Shown: positions 24,984 through 35,917 of the stretch, one piece after another
Layout of the letters: each line of letters starts with the position of its first letter
Position numbering within the stretch: the first letter of the stretch is position 1
DNA from: Lysobacter_I brunescens
GTDB lineage: Bacteria; Pseudomonadota; Gammaproteobacteria; Xanthomonadales; Xanthomonadaceae
Reading direction: 5' to 3'
Length of the DNA stretch: 64,000 nt
NCBI RefSeq assembly: GCF_042677005.1
Contig: NZ_JBHTIF010000001.1
Location: forward strand, 1 to 64,000
Made by a program: the position numbers and the translations under genes
The notes under the pieces: model-generated
What the model saw: the letters and a program-made list of their open reading frames with translations, nothing else
What the model was told of the DNA's origin: nothing
The model's database searches: none

Positions 24984-25430
24984 ATGAGCCTCAAGCAGCG
25001 CCTCACCGACGACATGAAGACCGCGATGAAGGCCGGCGAGAAGGATCGCCTGGCCACCATCCGCCTGATCAACGCCGCCATCAAGCAGAAGGAAGTCGAC
25101 GAGCGCGTCGAGATGGACGACGCCCGCGTGCTGGCCGTGCTGGAGAAGATGGTCAAGCAGCGCAAGGACTCGATCGAGCAGTTCGACAAGGCCGGCCGCG
25201 AGGATCTGTCCGTCATCGAACGCGCGGAAATGGCGATCATCGCGCAGTACCTGCCGGCGAAGATGGGCGAGGACGAGATCAAGGCCGCGATCGAAGCTGC
25301 CGTGGCCGAGACCGGCGCATCGGGTCCGGCCGACATGGGCAAGCTGATGGGCGTGCTCAAGCCGCGCCTGGCCGGCCAGGCCGACATGGGCGAGGTCTCG
25401 AAACTGATCAAGCAGCGCCTCGCCGGCTGA
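24984..25430 (+). CDS. GatB/YqeY domain protein
   Basis: A 148-aa alpha-helical protein of the YqeY family, whose fold matches the tRNA-binding tail of GatB. The biological role is unsettled; an amidotransferase-like or tRNA-linked function has been proposed. The start MSLKQRLTDDMKTAMKAGEK, the block ERAEMAIIAQYLPAKMGEDEI and the Gly/Met hinge PADMGKLMGVLKPRLAGQAD are typical. A GGAG site precedes the ATG. Its place between rpsU and dnaG is conserved in many proteobacteria. Confidence 0.92.
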   Translation: MSLKQRLTDDMKTAMKAGEKDRLATIRLINAAIKQKEVDERVEMDDARVLAVLEKMVKQRKDSIEQFDKAGREDLSVIERAEMAIIAQYLPAKMGEDEIKAAIEAAVAETGASGPADMGKLMGVLKPRLAGQADMGEVSKLIKQRLAG

Positions 25431-25453
25431 TCCCGACACCGGACATCACCGCG

Positions 25454-25951
25454 ATGACCACCACGCCCGCCATCCTCATCCGCCCCGCCGTCCGCGAGGA
25501 CGTCGGCCAGATCCTCGCCTTCATCCGCGAGCTGGCCGAATACGAGAAACTCGTGCACGAGGCCATCGCCGACGAAGCCGGCCTCGCCGCGCAGCTGTTC
25601 GGCGCCACGCCCCGCGCGGAAGTGCTCATCGCCGAAGTCGACGGCCAGGCCGCCGGCTTCGCGCTGTTCTTCCACAACTTCTCGACCTTCGTCGGCAAGC
25701 CCGGCCTGTACCTGGAAGACCTGTTCGTGCGCCCGGCCTTCCGCGGCCTCGGGCTGGGCAAGAAGCTGATGGTGCGGCTGGCGAAGCTCGCGGTGGAACG
25801 TGACTGCGGCCGCTTCGAATGGTCGGTGCTGGACTGGAACCAGCCCGCCATCGATTTCTACCGCAGCCTAGGCGCGGTGGGCATGGACGAATGGACCGTG
25901 CAGCGGGTCGCCGGAGACGCATTGGCAGCGCTGGCGTCGAAGGACGCCTGA
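25454..25951 (+). CDS. GNAT-family N-acetyltransferase
   Basis: A 165-aa acetyl-CoA-dependent acetyltransferase. The GNAT acetyl-CoA site is visible in LEDLFVRPAFRGLGLGKKLM (residues 93-112, R-G-x-G-x-G/K). The late block EWSVLDWNQPAIDFYRSLGA, near 119-138, resembles diamine (spermidine/spermine-type) acetyltransferases. The substrate is not certain. It lies 23 bases after yqeY, so it is probably in the same transcript. Confidence 0.88.
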   Translation: MTTTPAILIRPAVREDVGQILAFIRELAEYEKLVHEAIADEAGLAAQLFGATPRAEVLIAEVDGQAAGFALFFHNFSTFVGKPGLYLEDLFVRPAFRGLGLGKKLMVRLAKLAVERDCGRFEWSVLDWNQPAIDFYRSLGAVGMDEWTVQRVAGDALAALASKDA

Positions 25952-25965
25952 CCAACTGGCCTTGC

Positions 25966-25989
25966 TATACTCGGACCGAATTCAGTCCG
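25966..25989 (+). promoter_or_regulatory. promoter and operator-like palindrome of the toxin-antitoxin pair
   Basis: A good -10 TATACT (25966-25971) is followed directly by the inverted repeat CGGAC (972-976) / GTCCG (985-989) with an eight-base centre. A GGAGG ribosome-binding site and the antitoxin ATG at 26000 come next. A palindrome just downstream of the -10 is where Phd/YefM-type antitoxins usually bind to repress their own operon. The -35 is not clear. Confidence 0.6.
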
Positions 25990-25999
25990 GAGGAATCGC

Positions 26000-26272
26000 A
26001 TGAGCGACCCGATCATCAGCCTCAGCGACTTCAAGGCAGACGCCAGCCAGTGGCTCAAGCGTCTGCAGGACGCCTCCGAATCGGTGGTGCTCACCCAGAA
26101 CGGGCGGGCGAGCGCGGTCGTGCAGAGTTTCGAAAGCTACCAGCGCCAGCAGCAGGCGCTGCTGATGCTCAAGCTGATGGCCCAGGGCGAAGCGGATCTG
26201 CGCGACGGACGCCTGACACCACAGGCAGAGGCCTTCGACGCCCTTCGCGCCCGGATCGCCGAGCGCACATGA
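26000..26272 (+). CDS. Phd/YefM-type antitoxin
   Basis: A 90-aa antitoxin and presumed autorepressor. The N-terminal domain MSDPIISLSDFKADASQWLK with VVLTQNGRASAVV is the Phd/YefM DNA-binding fold; the C-terminal part should wrap and inhibit the toxin. A strong GGAGG site precedes the ATG. The stop overlaps the toxin start by four bases, as usual for these modules. Confidence 0.9.
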   Translation: MSDPIISLSDFKADASQWLKRLQDASESVVLTQNGRASAVVQSFESYQRQQQALLMLKLMAQGEADLRDGRLTPQAEAFDALRARIAERT

Positions 26273-26595
26273 CATCGCGCCCGGTGCTGTGGACGCAGAC
26301 CGCGTTGTCCGACCTCGAGGCCATCATCGACCATATCGCCGCCGAGCACCCGGCCGCCGCGCTTGAGGTGCTCGATCGTCTGCAGGCGCGTGCGGCGGGA
26401 CTCGACATTCTGGCGCCACGCGGGCGTGTCGTTCCCGAATTGCGCGACATCGGCGTGCACCAGTATCGCGAGCTGATCGAGCGCCCGTGGCGTATCGTGT
26501 ACCGGGACGATGGTGCGCGCACCGTGGTCATCGCGGTTCTGGATGCCAGGCGCGATCTCGATTCGCTGCTGCTGGAACGGCTGACCCGACCCTGA
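26269..26595 (+). CDS. RelE/ParE-family toxin
   Basis: A 108-aa toxin of the RelE/ParE fold. The signature block TQTALSDLEAIIDHIAAEHP and the C-terminal YRELIERPWRIVYRDDG and VLDARRDLDSLL strands identify the family. The target, ribosome-bound mRNA (RelE-like) or gyrase (ParE-like), cannot be told from sequence alone. The His/Arg pattern ahead of the tail (ARRDLDSLLL) is more like ParE/YoeB relatives. Its stop lies one base before the dnaG start codon, so primase is very likely made from the same message. Confidence 0.88.
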   Translation: MTSRPVLWTQTALSDLEAIIDHIAAEHPAAALEVLDRLQARAAGLDILAPRGRVVPELRDIGVHQYRELIERPWRIVYRDDGARTVVIAVLDARRDLDSLLLERLTRP

Positions 26596-26596
26596 C

Positions 26597-28324
26597 ATGG
26601 CCCGCATCCCCGACGCCTTCATCGACGACCTGCTGGCTCGCACGGACATCGTCGAGCTGATCGGGTCACGCGTGCCGCTGAAGCGGCAGGGACGCGAGTA
26701 TTCGGCGCGGTGCCCGTTCCACGACGAGCGCTCGCCGTCGTTCACGGTGTCGCCGACCAAGCAGTTCTACCACTGCTTCGGCTGTGGCGCGCACGGCACC
26801 GCGATCAGCTTCCTGATGAACTACGACCGGCTCGAATTCCTCGACGCGGTCGACGAGCTGGCCAAGCGCGCGGGCATGGAAATTCCCCGCGATACCCAGC
26901 AGCGCAACGCCAATCCCGACAGCGTCGACCAGTACGCGGCGCTGGAGGCGGCGAACAAGTTCTTCCAGCGCCAGCTCGCGGCGAGCCCGAAGGCGCTGGC
27001 GTATTTCGAGCGGCGCGGTGTGGGCGCGGAGATCCGCGCGCAGTTCGGCCTGGGCTATGCGCCGGACGGCTATTCGGCGCTGAAGGATGCGCTGGGCACC
27101 GACGAACGCCGGATGAAGCTCCTCGAACGGGTCGGCCTGTTCTCGAAGAACGATCGCGGCCACGTCTACGACAAGTTCCGTGACCGGGTGATGTTCCCGA
27201 TCCACGACCGGCGCGGGCGCACGATCGCGTTTGGCGGTCGGGTATTGGAGAAGGACGACGGACCCAAGTACCTCAACTCACCCGAGACCGCACTGTTCCA
27301 CAAGGGACGCGAGCTGTACGGGCTGTGGCAGGTGCGCCAGGCGAACCAGAAGATCGAACGGCTGATCGTGGTCGAAGGCTACATGGACGTGATCGCGCTG
27401 TTCCAGCACGGCATCGCGCAGGCGGTCGCGACGCTGGGCACCGCGACCACGCCCGAACACGCCGAACTGCTGTTCCGCAACGCGCCCGACGTGTACTTCT
27501 GCTTCGACGGCGATCGCGCCGGTCGCGGCGCCGCGACCAAGGCGATGGAATCCGTGCTGCCACGCATGAAGGACGGCCGCCAGGCGTTCTTCCTGTTCCT
27601 GCCCGAAGGCGAGGACCCCGACACGCTGGTGCGCAGCGAAGGCCGCGAAGGTTTCGACGCGCGCCTGCAGTCTGCGGTGCCGCTGTCGCAGTTCTTCTTC
27701 GACGAACTGGCGAAGGACGTGAATCTGGGCACGCTCGATGGCAAGGCGCGCATGGCCGAGCGTGCAAAACCGCTGCTCGCGCAGATTCCCGATGGCGCCT
27801 TCGGCGACCTGATGCGACAGCGACTCACCGAACTGACCGGCGTCGGCGCGAATGCTGCGGCACAGGCTTCGAAACCATCCGCGCGCACGCGCCCGCAGGT
27901 GCAGCCCACGCAGAAGCGCAGCCTGGTGCGCAGCGCGATCGCGCTGCTGCTGCAGCGACCGTCGCTGGCGCTGGAACTGCAGTCGCCCTGGACCTTCGGC
28001 GCGCTGCGCCAGCCCGGCATCCCGCTGCTGGCCGAACTCATCGCGCTGGTGCGCGAACGCCCCGACATCACCACCGGCGCGCTGCTCGAACATTTCGAGG
28101 GCCGCGAGGAATTCGGCCACCTGCAGAAACTCGCCGCGCAGGACATGCCCGGCGAAGAAGCCAAGTGGCGCGACGAATTCCTCGACGTCGCCCAGCAGCT
28201 GGAACGACAGACGCTGCAGCAGCGCATCGAAGCCCTGCAGGCGAAGCAGCGCGAACAGGGCCTGGACGACCAGGACAAGGTCGAGCTGCGCGAACTGCTG
28301 CGCGTCATCGCGACGGGCCGCTGA
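26597..28324 (+). CDS. dnaG: DNA primase
   Basis: Makes RNA primers for chromosome replication. The 575-aa protein has the N-terminal zinc ribbon (RCPFHDE and HCFGCGAHG, about residues 37-63) and the catalytic RNA-polymerase core with FGGRVLEKDDGPKYLNS. The TOPRIM domain (IVVEGYMDVIALFQ, near 257-270, and CFDGDRAGR) and a C-terminal helicase-binding domain follow. The ATG at 26597 matches the family start MARIPDAFIDDLLARTDIVE. It begins one base after the toxin stop. Unlike in E. coli, rpoD does not follow; a convergent gene does. Confidence 0.97.
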   Translation: MARIPDAFIDDLLARTDIVELIGSRVPLKRQGREYSARCPFHDERSPSFTVSPTKQFYHCFGCGAHGTAISFLMNYDRLEFLDAVDELAKRAGMEIPRDTQQRNANPDSVDQYAALEAANKFFQRQLAASPKALAYFERRGVGAEIRAQFGLGYAPDGYSALKDALGTDERRMKLLERVGLFSKNDRGHVYDKFRDRVMFPIHDRRGRTIAFGGRVLEKDDGPKYLNSPETALFHKGRELYGLWQVRQANQKIERLIVVEGYMDVIALFQHGIAQAVATLGTATTPEHAELLFRNAPDVYFCFDGDRAGRGAATKAMESVLPRMKDGRQAFFLFLPEGEDPDTLVRSEGREGFDARLQSAVPLSQFFFDELAKDVNLGTLDGKARMAERAKPLLAQIPDGAFGDLMRQRLTELTGVGANAAAQASKPSARTRPQVQPTQKRSLVRSAIALLLQRPSLALELQSPWTFGALRQPGIPLLAELIALVRERPDITTGALLEHFEGREEFGHLQKLAAQDMPGEEAKWRDEFLDVAQQLERQTLQQRIEALQAKQREQGLDDQDKVELRELLRVIATGR

Positions 28325-28531
28325 CGCTCTTCGATCGCACCTCCGCGCGGGGGTCGCAGTCCGTGAGATGGGGGTTCGCGATACTGGCTGCACGACGGGA
28401 GGGGTGGCGGCGTTGCGGACGACGCGCCATCAGGGCCAGGCAACCACGGAAGGCCAACTCGCACCATGGGAACGACAGCGCGCACATCGCGACGCCGCCC
28501 CCTCGCCTGTCGACCATCGTCGCCCCGAGCG

Positions 28532-29662
28532 TCAGGCGCCCCAGACCTCGCGCATCACCCGCGCGAAGTTGCCGCCGAGGATCTTCGCGATGCGCGCATC
28601 GGAATGCCCGCGTTTCGACAGCAGCGTGGCGAGACGATCGAAGCGGTTCGCCGTGTTGAGGTCGGGAATGAAGGTGTAGAGGTCCGCCGGACGCCCGCGA
28701 TCGAACACGCCGTCGTCGACCGCACCCGCAACCCATTCGCGATTGTCTTTCTCGAATTCGGGCGTGCGCGCGATCGGCGCGACGCCCGTGTCGGTGCCGA
28801 TGCCGACGTGGTCCTCGCCGCAAATGTTCACCGCGTGCTCGATGTGGCGAACCACGTCCTCGGCCATCGGCTGGGTGTCGGTGCGGAGGTAGGGCCAGAA
28901 GATGATGCCGGCGACGCCGCCCTTGTCGGCCATCGCGCGCAACGTGGCATCGTCGGCATTGCGCGGCAGGTCCGCCAGCGCACGGCAGCCGGTGTGGCTG
29001 ATCAGCATCGGCGCGCGCGACGCGGCGACGCCTTCGGTCATCGTGCGCGGCGAGCCGTGCGCCAGGTCGACCACGATGCGCTCGGCATTGAGTCGCTTCA
29101 CGACCTCGCGACCGAAATTGCTCAGTCCGGCGTTGCCCGGTTCCATGCAACCGTCGCCGACGAGATTGCGGCGGTTGTGCGTGAGCTGCAGCACGCGCAG
29201 GCCGCGTTCGCGGAACATCGGGATGCGTTCGATGTCCTCGCCCAGCGGCTCGGCGCCCTGGAAGGTGTGGATCAGACCGAGCTTGCGCTCGCGGCGCGCG
29301 CGTTCGAGATCGTCGGCGGTCCGGATGAGGGTCAAGTGATCGGGATGACGAGACACGATGCCTTCCCACGTCTCGAATGCCCGCTTCGTCTTATCGAACG
29401 CGGCATCGTCCATCCAGAAACGCCCGGATGGCGACAAGGTCAGCACCACCGCCGTCAGGCCGGAGGCGCGGATGGCGTCGAGTTCATCCCGGATCGCTCG
29501 CGCGTTCGCCGGATCGTCGGCATCGAACCAGAACAGGTTCGTGCCGCCGGCACCGTCGATCGCGACGATGTCGCGCGCTTGCATGCGCGCCGAAGCGAAG
29601 CGCGGCCATGCAGCGCCGAGCGCCAGGCCGCCAAGCGCGGCGATGAATCCACGACGTCGCAT
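28532..29662 (-). CDS. Tat-exported M19 (membrane dipeptidase) family protein with altered metal ligands
   Basis: A 376-aa protein with a twin-arginine-type N-terminus (MRRRGFIAALGGLALG), so it is exported folded. The M19 fold is clear from VVDLAHGSPRTM and PMLISHTGCRAL (the two histidines of the second metal) and VGIGTDTG (the aspartate). But the N-terminal metal motif His-x-Asp is replaced by IDGAGGTN (residues 35-42), and the bridging glutamate region reads HTFQGAEPL. Two of the classic zinc-site features are therefore missing, and dipeptidase activity is doubtful. The start at 29662 follows GGGAGGAAGACAGGG. It is convergent with dnaG, 207 bases away. Confidence 0.8.
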   Translation of the reverse strand: MRRRGFIAALGGLALGAAWPRFASARMQARDIVAIDGAGGTNLFWFDADDPANARAIRDELDAIRASGLTAVVLTLSPSGRFWMDDAAFDKTKRAFETWEGIVSRHPDHLTLIRTADDLERARRERKLGLIHTFQGAEPLGEDIERIPMFRERGLRVLQLTHNRRNLVGDGCMEPGNAGLSNFGREVVKRLNAERIVVDLAHGSPRTMTEGVAASRAPMLISHTGCRALADLPRNADDATLRAMADKGGVAGIIFWPYLRTDTQPMAEDVVRHIEHAVNICGEDHVGIGTDTGVAPIARTPEFEKDNREWVAGAVDDGVFDRGRPADLYTFIPDLNTANRFDRLATLLSKRGHSDARIAKILGGNFARVMREVWGA

Positions 29663-29823
29663 CCCTGTCTTCCTCCCGCATCGTCGATACGCCTCGAGTG
29701 TAGCGTGGTGCCTGCGGACGGGCAGCCTGCGGCAATCCGCCAAGCCGGGCACGGCCGCCGGGCTCCCGGCATGCGGTACGACAGGGGTATGCTCCGGAGG
29801 TTTTCCTCTCCGGGATCCAGATC

Positions 29824-31827
<2,004 letters not shown>

Positions 31828-31882
31828 ACCGCTTCGCCCGGGCTTTGCGATGAGCAGCCCGGGCGATTCGGCGATACATCAA

Positions 31883-31957
31883 CGTCATCCTCGCGCAAGC
31901 GAGGACCCAACCATCAATCACGATCAAGCCTGGGTCCTCGCTTGCGCGAGGATGACG
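31883..31957. repeat. 27-bp perfect inverted repeat (dispersed type)
   Basis: Arms 31883-31909 and 31931-31957 are exact inverse complements over 27 bases around a 21-base centre. Each arm contains the shorter palindrome TCGCGCAAGCGA. The ends (CGTCATCC...GGATGACG) resemble a family of dispersed repeats common in xanthomonad and other proteobacterial genomes. It lies between the convergent S9 peptidase and mutT-thiE genes and could stop transcription from both sides. Confidence 0.85.
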
Positions 31958-32019
31958 ACTGCGTTTGCAGGACAGGGCGGGAAAGCCCCGAGCATGTGTG
32001 AGAATCCCTTCAGCAACGC

Positions 32020-32991
32020 TCAGCGCGGCCACAACCCCCGGATCGCGGCGACACCCTGCGCGCCCTGGGCACGCGCGACCTCGACATCCCGGGCCACGAG
32101 TCCGCCGATGGCATAGATCGGCAGCGCGACCTGCTCGCGCAGGCGCGCGAAGGCGTCCCAGCCGATGCCGGCCTGCCCGGGATGCGATGCGGTCGGCAGC
32201 ACCGGGCCGAGCACGGCGGCATCGCAGCCGCAGGCCTGCGCACGCACGAGTTCGTCGAGGGTGTGACAGGAGGCAATCACGCGGCCCGGCACGTCGGGAC
32301 GCGTCGTCAATTCCGCCAGCTGCGCAGCGCGCAGGTGCAGGCCGATGCCATGCCGCTCGGCCAGGGCGAGGTCACCGTTGACCAGCACGTCGGCGTCGAC
32401 CTCGCGGGCGATGGCCACGGCGCGCTCGACCAGCAACGACCAGTGCGCGGGATCGACGATCGACAGCATCGGCGCGCGCAGCTGCACGCGCGCGATGCCG
32501 GCATCGCAGGCGGCGCGCAGGCCATCGAGCCAGGACACGTCGTCCTCGGGTTCGGGGGTGATGAGGTACAGCGACGGATCGCGCAGCGCGGCGACGACCG
32601 GGCGGTCGGCATCGGGCATCGCATAGCTCGCCAGCCGATGCGGCGGCACCCAGGCGAGCGCCTGGCCATCGAGTCCCTTCACGGTGCCGCTCCACGCGGC
32701 GATGCGGCGCACGTCGAGGCGCAGCCGTTTGTGGGGATACTGCTGCGGCACCACGATCACCCGCTCGCCGACGCGGGCCTCGATGCCCAGTTCCTCACGG
32801 AGTTCGCGTACCAGCGCCTGCTCGGGCGTCTCGCCGGGATCGACCTTGCCGCCCGGGAATTCCCAGAGGCCCGCGAGGTCGCGGCCTTCGGTGCGTCGCG
32901 CCAGCAGGATGCGGTCGCGGGCGTCGGTGATGACGCCCGCGACGACGTGGATGCTGGGTCCGGAAGAAGCCCCGGCTCGGGATTCGGTCAT
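32020..32991 (-). CDS. mutT: Nudix hydrolase (MutT) fused to a thiamine-phosphate-synthase-like domain
   Basis: Residues 14-140 form an 8-oxo-dGTP-cleaving MutT domain with a complete Nudix box (GGKVDPGETPEQAL...RELREELGI, 48-70), protecting DNA from oxidised nucleotides. Residues 150-323 resemble ThiE: IARVQLRAP, LVNGDLALAERHGIGLHL, VIASCHTLDEL, AVLGPVLPT and the phosphate-binding IYAIGGL. This fusion is known in many gammaproteobacteria, where the second half is thought not to be a true thiamine enzyme. The start follows GAGGAAGCG. secA lies 53 bases upstream on the same strand, the usual secA-mutT order. Confidence 0.93.
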   Translation of the reverse strand: MTESRAGASSGPSIHVVAGVITDARDRILLARRTEGRDLAGLWEFPGGKVDPGETPEQALVRELREELGIEARVGERVIVVPQQYPHKRLRLDVRRIAAWSGTVKGLDGQALAWVPPHRLASYAMPDADRPVVAALRDPSLYLITPEPEDDVSWLDGLRAACDAGIARVQLRAPMLSIVDPAHWSLLVERAVAIAREVDADVLVNGDLALAERHGIGLHLRAAQLAELTTRPDVPGRVIASCHTLDELVRAQACGCDAAVLGPVLPTASHPGQAGIGWDAFARLREQVALPIYAIGGLVARDVEVARAQGAQGVAAIRGLWPR

Positions 32992-33044
32992 CGCTTCCTC
33001 TGCGCGACTGGCGAATTCAGCGGCCCCGCGTCACGGCTCCCGCG

Positions 33045-35768
33045 TCAGACCAACTGGCCGTGGCAATGCTTGAACTTCTTGCCGCTGCCGCAGGGGCACG
33101 GATCGTTGCGACCGACGCCCGCGAACTGCTCGGGGTGCTGGTAATCCGGCGTGGCGGCTTCCTCGTCGGCGCCGAAGCCACCGATGTCCGGATGCTGGAA
33201 CTCCATCTGGCGGGCGAGCGCCTGCGCACGGGCGCGCTCGGCAGCCTCGGCCTGGGCGATCTCTTCCTCGCTGCGGATGCGCACGCGGGCCAGCAGCGAG
33301 ATCACTTCGCGCTTGACCTTCTCCAGCATCTCGCTGAACAGTTCGAACGCTTCCTTCTTGTACTCCTGCTTCGGCTGCTTCTGCGCGTAGCCGCGCAGGT
33401 GGATGCCCTGGCGCAGGTAGTCCATGCGGCCGAGATGCTCCTTCCAGCTCTGGTCGAGCACGGTCAGCATCAGGTGCTTTTCGAGCATGCGCATGTTCTC
33501 GGCGCCGATCGAGGCTTCCTTGGTCGTGAACAGGTTCTCGACCTCGGCCTGCACGTAGCGCGCGATGCCCTCGGCATCGATTTCGCTCTGCGAGCGGACA
33601 TGCTCGACCAGCGGCAGCTGCAGGTTGAACTCGGCGGCCAGCTCGGCCTGCAGGCCCGGCAGATCCCACTGGTCGTCGATCGAATTCGGCGGCACGAACC
33701 GGTCGACCATGTCGGCGACCACGTCGTTGCGGATGCCGTCGACGTTGTCCTTGACGCTGTCGGCTTCGAGCAGCTCGTCGCGCTGGCGGTAGATGACCTT
33801 GCGCTGGTCGTTGTTGACGTCGTCGAAATCGAGCAGGTTCTTGCGGATGTCGAAGTTGTGGGCTTCGACCTTGCGCTGCGCGCCGGCGATCTGCTTGGTC
33901 ACCAGCGGGCTTTCGATGATGTCGTCTTCCTTCAGGCCCATGCGCGCCATCATGCGCTGCACCCAGTCGGCGGCGAAGATGCGCATCAGGTTGTCTTCGA
34001 GCGACAGGTAGAAGCGCGACGACCCCGGGTCGCCCTGGCGGCCGGAACGACCGCGCAGCTGGTTGTCGATGCGGCGCGACTCGTGGCGTTCGGTGCCGAT
34101 GATGTGCAGGCCGCCGCTGGCCTTGACCGCATCGTGGCGCTGCTGCCATTCGTTCTTGATGCGCTGGCGCTCGATGTCGTTGAGCTCCGCGCCGGCCTCG
34201 GCCTCGCGGGCCTGCAGTTCGGCTTCCAGCGAGCCGCCGAGCACGATGTCGGTACCGCGGCCGGCCATGTTGGTGGCGATGGTCACCGCGCCCGGGCGAC
34301 CGGCCTGGGCAACGATGTGCGCTTCGCGCTCGTGCTGCTTGGCGTTGAGCACCTCGTGGGCGACACCGGCGGCCTTGAGCTGCTCGGACAGCATTTCCGA
34401 CACTTCGATCGAGGTCGTGCCGACCAGCACCGGCTGGCCCTTGGCGTTGCACTCCTTGATCTCGCCAAGCACCGCGCGGTACTTGCCGGCCTTGTTGAGG
34501 AATACCGCGTCCGGATGGTCCTTGCGCACCATCGGGCGATGGGTCGGGATCACCACCACTTCCAGGCCGTAGATGCTCTGGAATTCGAAGGCTTCGGTAT
34601 CCGCCGTGCCGGTCATGCCGGCGAGCTTGCCGTACATGCGGAACAGGTTCTGGAAGGTGATGCTGGCCAGCGTCTGGTTCTCGTGCTGGACCGGCACGCC
34701 TTCCTTCGCTTCGACCGCCTGGTGCAGGCCGTCGGACCAGCGGCGACCCGGCAGGGTACGGCCGGTGAATTCGTCGACGATGACCACTTCGCCATCGCGC
34801 ACGATGTAGTCGACATCGCGCTGGAACAGCGCGTGCGCGCGCATCGCGGCGTTGAGGTGGTGGACCACGTGGATGTTGTGCGCGGCGTAGAGGGTGTCCT
34901 CGCCTTCGAGGATGCCGGCGCGGCGCAGCAGCTCCTCGGCGTGCTCCTGGCCGGCTTCGGACAGGTGCACCTGCTTGCTCTTCTCGTCGACCCAGTAGTC
35001 GCCGACGCCGTCTTCCACGTCCTGTCGCTTGAGCTGCGGGACGATGCGGTTGACCTTGACGTACAGCTCAGGCGATTCGTCGGCGCGGCCGGAGATGATC
35101 AGCGGCGTGCGCGCTTCGTCGATCAGGATCGAGTCCACTTCGTCGACGATCGCGTAATGCAGGCCGCGCTGGTGGCGGTCTTCCTTCGCCAGCGCCATGT
35201 TGTCGCGCAGGTAGTCGAAGCCGAATTCGTTGTTGGTGCCGTAAGTGATGTCCGAACCGTAGGCGGCGGCCTTGTCGGAATGCGGCATGCCCGGGTACAC
35301 GACGCCGACGCTGAGGCCGAGCCAGTTGTACAGGCGGCCCATCCAAGCCGAGTCGCGGCGGGCGAGGTAGTCGTTCACGGTGATGACGTGGACGCCCTTG
35401 CCTTCCAGCGCGTTGAGGTAGGTCGGCAGCGTACCGACGAGGGTCTTGCCTTCGCCGGTGCGCATTTCGGCGATCTTGCCCAGGTGCAGGACCATGCCGC
35501 CGATCAGCTGCACATCGTAGTGGCGCATGCCCAGCACGCGCTTCGACGCCTCGCGGCAGACCGCGAAGGCCTCGGGGAGGATCTTGTCGAGCGATTCGCC
35601 CTTGGCGATGCGCTGCTTGAACTCGGGCGTCTTCGCCTGCAGGTCGGCGTCGGACAGCGCCTCCATCTGCGGTTCGAGTGCGTTGATCTTCTTGACGATG
35701 CCGCTGAGCTGCTTGATCAGGCGATCGTTGCGGCTACCGAAGATGCTGGTCAACAGGCGATTGAGCAT
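33045..35768 (-). CDS. secA: protein translocase ATPase SecA
   Basis: The motor that drives pre-proteins through SecYEG. The 907-aa protein starts at MLNRLLTSIFGSRNDR (ATG 35768), the usual SecA start; an in-frame upstream ATG is not used. Walker A appears as RTGEGKTLVGT, the DEAD-like box as IVDEVDSILIDEARTPL, and the preprotein-binding part as YVEKSKQ-like strands. The second helicase half follows with TNMAGRGTDIVLGG and RGRSGRQGDPG. The C-terminus is the SecB/lipid-binding zinc tail (CPCGSGKKFKHCHG). A strong terminator upstream isolates it from the M23 peptidase gene, so it has its own promoter in 35769-35830. Confidence 0.97.
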   Translation of the reverse strand: MLNRLLTSIFGSRNDRLIKQLSGIVKKINALEPQMEALSDADLQAKTPEFKQRIAKGESLDKILPEAFAVCREASKRVLGMRHYDVQLIGGMVLHLGKIAEMRTGEGKTLVGTLPTYLNALEGKGVHVITVNDYLARRDSAWMGRLYNWLGLSVGVVYPGMPHSDKAAAYGSDITYGTNNEFGFDYLRDNMALAKEDRHQRGLHYAIVDEVDSILIDEARTPLIISGRADESPELYVKVNRIVPQLKRQDVEDGVGDYWVDEKSKQVHLSEAGQEHAEELLRRAGILEGEDTLYAAHNIHVVHHLNAAMRAHALFQRDVDYIVRDGEVVIVDEFTGRTLPGRRWSDGLHQAVEAKEGVPVQHENQTLASITFQNLFRMYGKLAGMTGTADTEAFEFQSIYGLEVVVIPTHRPMVRKDHPDAVFLNKAGKYRAVLGEIKECNAKGQPVLVGTTSIEVSEMLSEQLKAAGVAHEVLNAKQHEREAHIVAQAGRPGAVTIATNMAGRGTDIVLGGSLEAELQAREAEAGAELNDIERQRIKNEWQQRHDAVKASGGLHIIGTERHESRRIDNQLRGRSGRQGDPGSSRFYLSLEDNLMRIFAADWVQRMMARMGLKEDDIIESPLVTKQIAGAQRKVEAHNFDIRKNLLDFDDVNNDQRKVIYRQRDELLEADSVKDNVDGIRNDVVADMVDRFVPPNSIDDQWDLPGLQAELAAEFNLQLPLVEHVRSQSEIDAEGIARYVQAEVENLFTTKEASIGAENMRMLEKHLMLTVLDQSWKEHLGRMDYLRQGIHLRGYAQKQPKQEYKKEAFELFSEMLEKVKREVISLLARVRIRSEEEIAQAEAAERARAQALARQMEFQHPDIGGFGADEEAATPDYQHPEQFAGVGRNDPCPCGSGKKFKHCHGQLV

Positions 35769-35831
35769 GGGCGGAAAGGGTCCGGGCTGGTTGGGCCGCG
35801 AGGACCGTCGGGAACGGCCATCCACGGCAAT

Positions 35832-35853
35832 AAAAAAGGGCGCAGAGCGCCCT
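35832..35853 (-). terminator. intrinsic terminator of the M23 peptidase gene
   Basis: On the minus strand AGGGCGC-TCT-GCGCCCT is followed by a run of six T. It lies 65 bases after the stop of the leftward peptidase gene and just before secA. Confidence 0.9.
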
Positions 35854-35917
35854 GCAACGTTCCATTGTACTTGGTGCCGCCGCCCCGAGGTATCAAGCCC
35901 CCGGGGTGGCGCCTGTC

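Noticed and set aside
28325..28531. rpoD expected after dnaG
   Set aside because: The classical rpsU-dnaG-rpoD order stops here; only a 207-base gap and a convergent M19-like gene follow dnaG.
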